64,000 nt of DNA from positions 387,647,132 to 387,711,131 of the forward strand of contig CM060900.1 in NCBI GenBank assembly GCA_030762935.1. Direction: 5' to 3'. The notes below the pieces were generated by a model. It was given only the letters and a program-made list of their open reading frames with translations. It was not told the DNA's origin and searched no databases. This document shows positions 50,901 through 58,700 of the stretch, one piece after another. The position numbers were made by a program, and so were the translations under genes. Each line of letters opens with the position of its first letter. Positions within the stretch are counted from its first letter, which is position 1. The stretch comes from Hymenopus coronatus. Taxonomy: Eukaryota > Arthropoda > Insecta > Mantodea > Hymenopodidae.

Positions 50901-53900
50901 TCTTTCTAAGTAGAGCACATTCTGGCTTTAATGTAGGCTCACCAGTCGACTATGATATCATTCTTGCTCTATCATGTGTGGAAAATCACAGATAAAACTG
51001 AACTCCCAATATAAACCCAGTTCAGGTTATGGTTATTATTTTATATGTATTTATGAAAATATTGTTTTAATGTAATGTCTTGATATGTACAAACTACTGT
51101 CTTCTTACTCTTTTCTTACTGTTTACATTATTGATTAATTTATAAAATATTTTGTGATAACACTATAATCTATGGATGGTAGAGTCAGACTGCAAAATTC
51201 AATGCTATAGCCAGGATTTGAACCATGGATCTCTTGGTCTCCATCTGGTTGCTCTAACTACTGAGCTACCATGGCAGCATGCCAACATGACATTAAATTC
51301 ACTAACTCACTCACATTTTTCCTGTTAAACCCCAAGGAGATCTCAAACTATTTTGAGATGGCATACCCCAATAGTGACTTACAGTGTCATAAGTACTTTA
51401 AGCTCTTGGCTTCATAGCTTAACTGTTAGTTCACCTAATTCTATTTGGATCAAAGGAAACCAATGTTTTTTATCACTAATCAGAAATTTTATCTGGAAAC
51501 TGTAATAACAAAAGTACTAAAAGATCAATACTGAGACCCCATTTAAATTTATGAAACTCTTTTAAACTGGATATTCCTTGTACATCTATATTATATGCAG
51601 ATGATTCCAGTTTAATGAGTAGCACCAAAGATATTGATTCTTTAAAACAGTAAATGAATCCATATGTGGAAAGTGAAACTTTTGGTTTTCCCTGAATACC
51701 TTAAAAATAATTCACCAAATTAAGAATATTCTATTTTCATTTAGTACAGCGAGTTTAAAAGCTCTGTTAAACTGTTGGGACTATTAGGTCAATCATTGTG
51801 AATTAATTATTTCTTCCATCTAGCCATGTGTAGGACAGGAGTTGGAAAGGCAGAGTCAGGCTGAAAAATTCAATGCCATAGCCAGGATATGTACCACAGA
51901 TCTTCTCATTTCCATCCAGTTGCTCTATCACTGAGCTAACATGGGGAATTTAATACTATCTCAGCATATTACCATGGTAGCTCAGTGGTAGAGTAACTGG
52001 ATGGATACTGGATAATCTATGGTTCAAATCCCAGTTACAAAATTGAATATTTTAGTCTGACTCTACCTTTCCCACTCCTGTCCTGCACATAGCTAGTGTG
52101 GAAGAAAGAATTAGCTTGTAATGATTGATCTAATAGTTGGTTACATTATGAAGCCCAGTACTTAAAGTACTTACTACATTGTAGGCCACTTTTGGAGTAT
52201 GTCATCTCAAAATAATTTGAGATCTACTTCTGGTGTACTGGGAAATATGTGAGTCAGTTGTTGGGACTATTTATATCTAGACACAATTCTAGATTAATGT
52301 GAGAGACTCACACATTCTATTTTAGCAAAAACTGGCATAAATATGGTATATTTTATGAAAATTAAAGAAAGTATAAGTCAAGTTCTTCTATTTACATCTT
52401 AACTATGCTTTCATTTATATTTATGTATTAATGTGGTTAGGCTTTGCAAAAACTGTGCTATGCCCAAAAGTATATTTATCTCACAAAAGAAAACTGTTAT
52501 GCTAATAGTAGGATTGTACCACAGGAAAATGTAAGACTAGTTTCATAAACCTTAAGATAATGACTTTATCTTCCTGATTTATTTACTGATAATATGCATG
52601 TCAAGGAACTTATGAATGTATTTGCACACTGTACTTTCGTGCATTGTTATAACATATATGTAAATTTAATTTAGAGATATCACTTAACCAATTAAGCTAG
52701 AGCATAAATTGGACATTGCTATCAACAGTTAAAGCTTTTTAATAAACTTCCTTTAAATATAAAACAACCACTCCAATAGAGATTTACCATCCAAGTAAAA
52801 AAAGTCTTAAAACAGTATTTTACTCTGTAAAGGAATTAAGGTGTGTAAAATTTACACTTCAGAATTTATGTATGTTTATGATATATACTGAGCATTACAT
52901 GGATGTTGTAAAGGCTATTTGGCTCTTAAGTAAAATCTGAAATTTTAGTATTTGTTACCATAAAACAGTTTCCTATTGTATCTTTCTCCTTGATAGATAC
53001 TTTTGAGGAATACCTGTTGGTATTTTGTAAGAAGCTTAATGGTGAATAGCAATGAAGATTATGAAGAAATCTGAACTGGCCACTTTGCAGTACTTGAGCA
53101 ACCAAGCAAATGAAAATGCTATTGTACATCTAAAAGATGATAGTCTAGAGCCATCCTTGATATTTGATACTGCTAACATAACTTCTGTATCAGACCAACA
53201 CTTTCCCAATAGCCCTTGAACTTACAAACCTAAGTATACATTAGTGCATGTTATTTTCATTTTCAGTAGTGCTTATCTCCCAGTTTTCTAACATTTAAAT
53301 GAAAATGGAAAACAAAAATTACTATTAAAACATTAATGGGAATGCACAGTGAACTAACAAATGAATTAAGAGTAAAAACATAGATTATACTCAAACTTCA
53401 CTCCTGAAATAAAATAACTTACTTCGGACACATCTCAGTGACTGTTGCTACTATTTTCAATAGAGATTCACTGATGAACTTGTGGTAATGGCCTGTAAAG
53501 GTCTCTCTTCTGGATAGATGAATTTTGAGATCAGTCGGTTTGTTTGTGGTATGTCAAAATTTATGATTTGTTTTTGTTTTATAAAATTAATAGATTTTCC
53601 CAAACTGTTAATCCTATTGGACTCTGTACTAATTTTAATAACTTGGGTTCATTGTGAAAATAAACCAGGAAATAAAATATGACTTATTGTAAACACCATG
53701 AACTCCCCTAAATACCAACAAGCAAATTGGGTCACAAAACAGTTCCAAACCCTAACACAGTACAACAGTTCAAGTATAAAAAATGCCTTTCAATTAATAG
53801 AACAAATAAAACAAAAAAACCTGAGTGATGATGACATGTTGGTTTTGTTCAATTCCACAGCATTCCAAGAGAAAAACTACTTTCAGTACTGAAAAAATAG

Positions 53901-55717
53901 CTAATTACCACAGACATTTCTGGTGAAATAGCAGATGATTTACTAAAGCTCACCCAATTATATATTGACCAAACCTACTTTATATTCAGAGACAAATTTT
54001 ATTCACAAAAGTATAGGTTAGCCATGAGAAATCCATTATCTCCAATACTTGCAGACTTATATATACGAGTAATTTATAAATCCACATAACCACAAGCCTT
54101 CCCACAAATATAAAAAATTTGGTATAGATATGCAGATGACAAAAAGGCAATAGTAAACAAAAATGTAGTTGAGGACAGTTTTAAATTGCTAAATCTTCAT
54201 TGCAGTTCCATAAAATTCACAATAGAAAAAGAATCAAATGGCATGCTTACCTTTTTGCAGCTAAAAATAATCAGGAGTCACAACAAACTAGAATTTGGAA
54301 TCTATAGGAAAGAAACTCAGATGGAAAACTACATAATTAACAACAGCTACAACCCAATTTCACATAAACATGCCATGATCAACAGCCTTGCATTCAGAAT
54401 GGTAAACCTACCATTAAGCCAGATGGAATACTAATTAGAACTTAATAGGATCATAGAAATTGCACAAAAGAATGGCTATACAGAACATTTGGTAAAGAAG
54501 AAGATTAATACATTTATGAAACACAAGAAAGTAAAAGAATTAGCACTCTAAAAAGAATAAAAACAGAGACCAGATTCAAAAAATTCACTTACCACCCTTT
54601 GGCACTCCAAATATTTTAAAAGATTTTAAAAAAATGGAACATTAACTTAGCCCCAGTCAATAAGCACAATTTAAAAAACCTCCTCCATACAAACAAAAAA
54701 CATAAAATCCCCTCATTGAAACAATCAGGGATAAATGAAATCAGCTGCAAGGAATGTCAAATGGTATATATAGGGAAAACAAAATGAATATTGGACAGTA
54801 TTTTAAAGACTACATGGGATATTTAAAATATTAACAGACAGATAATTTAGCCGTAGCACATCATTTTTGGACTCAAAACCATAATTTTCACAGTAAACCC
54901 ACGCTATTAAAATTAGTGCAGAATCCAATTGGATTAACAGTTTGGAAAAATCTATTAATTTTAAAAAACAAAGTCATAAATTTTGACATACCACAAATAA
55001 ACAGACTCATTTCAAAATTCATCTATCCAGAAGAGAGACTTCCACAAGCCACTACCATGAGTTCATCAGTGAATCTCCAATGAAAATGGTGGCAACAGAC
55101 ACTGAAACATGTCCAAAGTAAGTTACTTTATTTCAAGAGTGAAGTTTGAGTGTAATCTATGTTTTTACTCTTAATTAAAAAACTACTATATTTCAAAACA
55201 GTATCTTTTTAGATAACATGCTCTGACCAAGCACAACAGAACTAACATACTGGCTGAACCAACCTGATCCACTGTGGCAAACAACTTCTGCTTGAGTTCT
55301 AGATTTTCAGTGACTGCTTCTATAACCATATCAACATCCTTTACTGCCTCCATCATATCAACTGATGTTTTTATCCGGGACAGAGTGTTCTTCACAAACT
55401 TCTCCTGTTCTGCAAGGTTGTCCTGAAATCACAGTCACTTAACATATCTGCTAAGTATAAAATTAAAAAAATATATATAAAATATATAAATCAGTTTAAT
55501 TTAAGTAAAACATTTTAATTCACAATTATAATGAAACACTTGATTAAACCGTTTATAGACTCCTAACTTCAATGCTTTACTGATTTTGAAGCTAGTAACA
55601 CTGAAGCAGTAGATAACACATTTAAACTAGTATCATAAAAATCAAGTTGAAAACTTTTCTCCTACCTTCAGTTATGTTAATTTTTCTGTAGAATAGTTTC
55701 TATTATTGCCCACCCTT

Positions 55718-55749
<32 letters not shown>

Positions 55750-58700
55750 ATGCCAGTGATCTTTGGAGCTTAATTAGTGAAATGCATGGTGCAATGAAGG
55801 GTGATTAGTAATTATGATGATTTGTGCCTATGCTAATCTTCCTATCCATCAGCACCTTTTTTGTATACATTGTTTTTGTCTGATTTTACTATGTATTGGT
55901 ATTGCTGGGCATATTTTTATAGACTTTTGTGAAGAAAGAGAAACTAACTAGGTTTCGAAAAGGGTGTACCAGAGATTGTGCACATTTTTAAGAATGCAAT
56001 GAGGTATTTTAATTAAACAATACTAATACTGATTTTATGTGTTTAAGAATAGTTTTCATTTCTTCTGGGAATCTGGAAATATAGACATTAAGTTTGCGGA
56101 ATTTGTGGGTAATATGATCATATTACATTGATAGTGGATCTTTTCCCTATATGGGACCACTGAATATTGTTTATATAAATTATAGAGAGAAAAGGAAATA
56201 GGCAGTCATTTTGATTTGATTAAAGACTTAACATATCCATTTAGATATCCTCCCTTCACTGTAGCAGTTATATATAACAATTTACCAACCCAACTTTAAT
56301 GCTAACTTTCCTTTCGCCGAGGCCATTTTCTTATGTTCCCTCCAGCCTTCTATGTTATTAAATTTTACACCTTCACCCATGTCTTTAACAGTTTGACTTC
56401 TTTATGCTGGAGTAACCATTACTCTTCTTTTCTCAATTTGTTACCTCTTCTGAATACAATAATTTAACTTTCATCAACTTAGCCAGTTCTTTAAATGCTG
56501 CAAGTTCAATCACAAAGTACGAGAGTGTAGAGCTATACAGGTATATCCAAAAAGCTCTTTTTCTCAGTTTTTCACTTTGTGATATAAAATATATTTTTTA
56601 AAAAACACTGTTAAATATGAATAAATTCCAATCAAAAATTTTGTTCCAAATATACTAAGGAAATTAGTTTTAAAGAATAGCACTTTGGGCATGATATCTG
56701 TTGAGAAAATAGATAATTTTGAATTTTGCTCATGAAATTGATATAGATTAATTTATAGGTGCAGAATGACATTTCTATTGTGTTGAAACTTGGCATATAT
56801 ACTTCTTTTTGTTGCTATTAATGCCGTGCAAAAACCAAAGCTCCAGCTCTAATACTTTATAAAACAACTTGTAGCGCTTTGGTGTCCCCATAATTTGCAT
56901 TCCTATGTATTGTTTATGTGGCTAAATTGTTACCAGTTCACTTGTTCCTGAGCAGAAAGTAATAAACATTGCACTTTTGGTTTCAGAATAGTCCATTAAA
57001 TATGCTAAAACTACTAGGGGTATTAAGAAAGGAAGAAAGGAAGGGTGGGAGGGGGAGGGAGGGAGAGAGGGAGAATGAAGACATTGTATAGGTTTTACAA
57101 CCATGTGTATGGATGTAAAGAAAGTAAACATTTCAAGTGCCTAGGTGACTTCCAGTACCCAAAAATTTAAAAATTTACATACCTTGAACATTCTTTTTGC
57201 AGTTCTTTGTGACCTATTTTGTATTTCTGCCGTGGCATTTTTTAGGGCTTCCTCCTTAATATCCACAATTGTAGCACGTTGTCCTGCTTGGGCTACAACC
57301 TGAAAGTAACATTTTGATAAGAAAACTAGGAATTCATTAATACTTTGTAATTCAGAAGACACAGTGAAATGATGACATAAAACTTTTAGATGTGGTCACA
57401 CACACAATTTTAGCACATCCTGTTTTGGGCACAAAATTTACGGGAAAATGTGGACTGGGGAGAAGAAGAAGAGGTTGTCTGCCTGTCTTTCCACTGTATT
57501 GTTAACCAGAAAAGGTTTCTTTCCTTGAGGCTCTCAGCCATTATGTTGAATACATTATCTAATTTACAACAAACTAGCTGAATTAACTATTGCATGCGCA
57601 TGAACTCTATAATCTACCGACAGAATGAAACCATAGCATTGAAGTTACTGGATACCAGAGTGTATTCTGTTCTTCATGTTTCAATGTTGTCTCCTGCTCT
57701 GCTTCCAAAATTGCACAAAACCTACTAAATGAAAACTACCAAGCTGAGCGCCCAAGAAAAGGTGTGTGAATAGTGTACAAATCTCACTGAATTAGATATT
57801 TACCTCAGAACTATTTTTGAAAAGTATCTTACTCATCATCAGCTTACTGGAACAATCTTATCTCAGATTCCTACCTTGCTGAAGTTGTTTTGTTATCTCT
57901 GTCCCTTATACTTTTATATAGGATGTGTTTCAATATTCACATGAACAAATTTAAATTTTTGTTACTCTATCTTCACTTTCTATATCATAAATTACTGGAT
58001 AATGTTTAGGAGAGTGTTGTTTCTATGACTTTATCATCAACCCAGACTTACTGCCACACTTGTTCCTGTGATTTGTAGATGTCAGCTTCTGGTTGTATTT
58101 GATATTGTTATTATTATGATGACGGTGTTGGTAAGGTGATGATAATGATGATGATGATGATGATGATGACAAAGACAAAGATGATATTTATTTGTACAAA
58201 ATAGTTGAAGTTTTGGTTACATATATTTCTTAATTTTACCTTAATCTATGGAAATTTGTCTGCTACGTGTATTCTTTTTCAGCATGCTTAGCAACCTAGC
58301 TTGTCAGGAAAGCTTAACTTTATTATATTGCTGGAATTCCTGGTACTGTCACCTCAAAACCCTCACCTAAATATTACACCAGGAAGCAATTTTACAATTA
58401 CCCTAATTTTTTTAATTATTTTAAAATGTAAAGTCTGGGGTGTTCCCAGGACCCCATGCCAGCACTTAGGCATCTTTAGTGAAACTGGTAATACTTGTTA
58501 TAAATGCTGGTCTTTTCTTTATAATTTAATCCATTGTGTAATGCATTAAAAGGCAATGACATTTTAACACATTCGTCTGTAAATCTCACATTATGAATGT
58601 TGCACTCTTTGTAAGAACAAAAAGGAGCTTCCTCCAGAATTTGTGTATGTGAAGAAACAAGAAGTGAATAGAAGTTTGTTTGGATTTCAAAAAGATAAAA

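Noticed and set aside
51199..51275. Genuine tRNA gene in the S2 repeats
   Set aside because: Acceptor stem and boxes are present in copy d, but the anticodon arm does not fold and the same unit recurs as a dispersed repeat.
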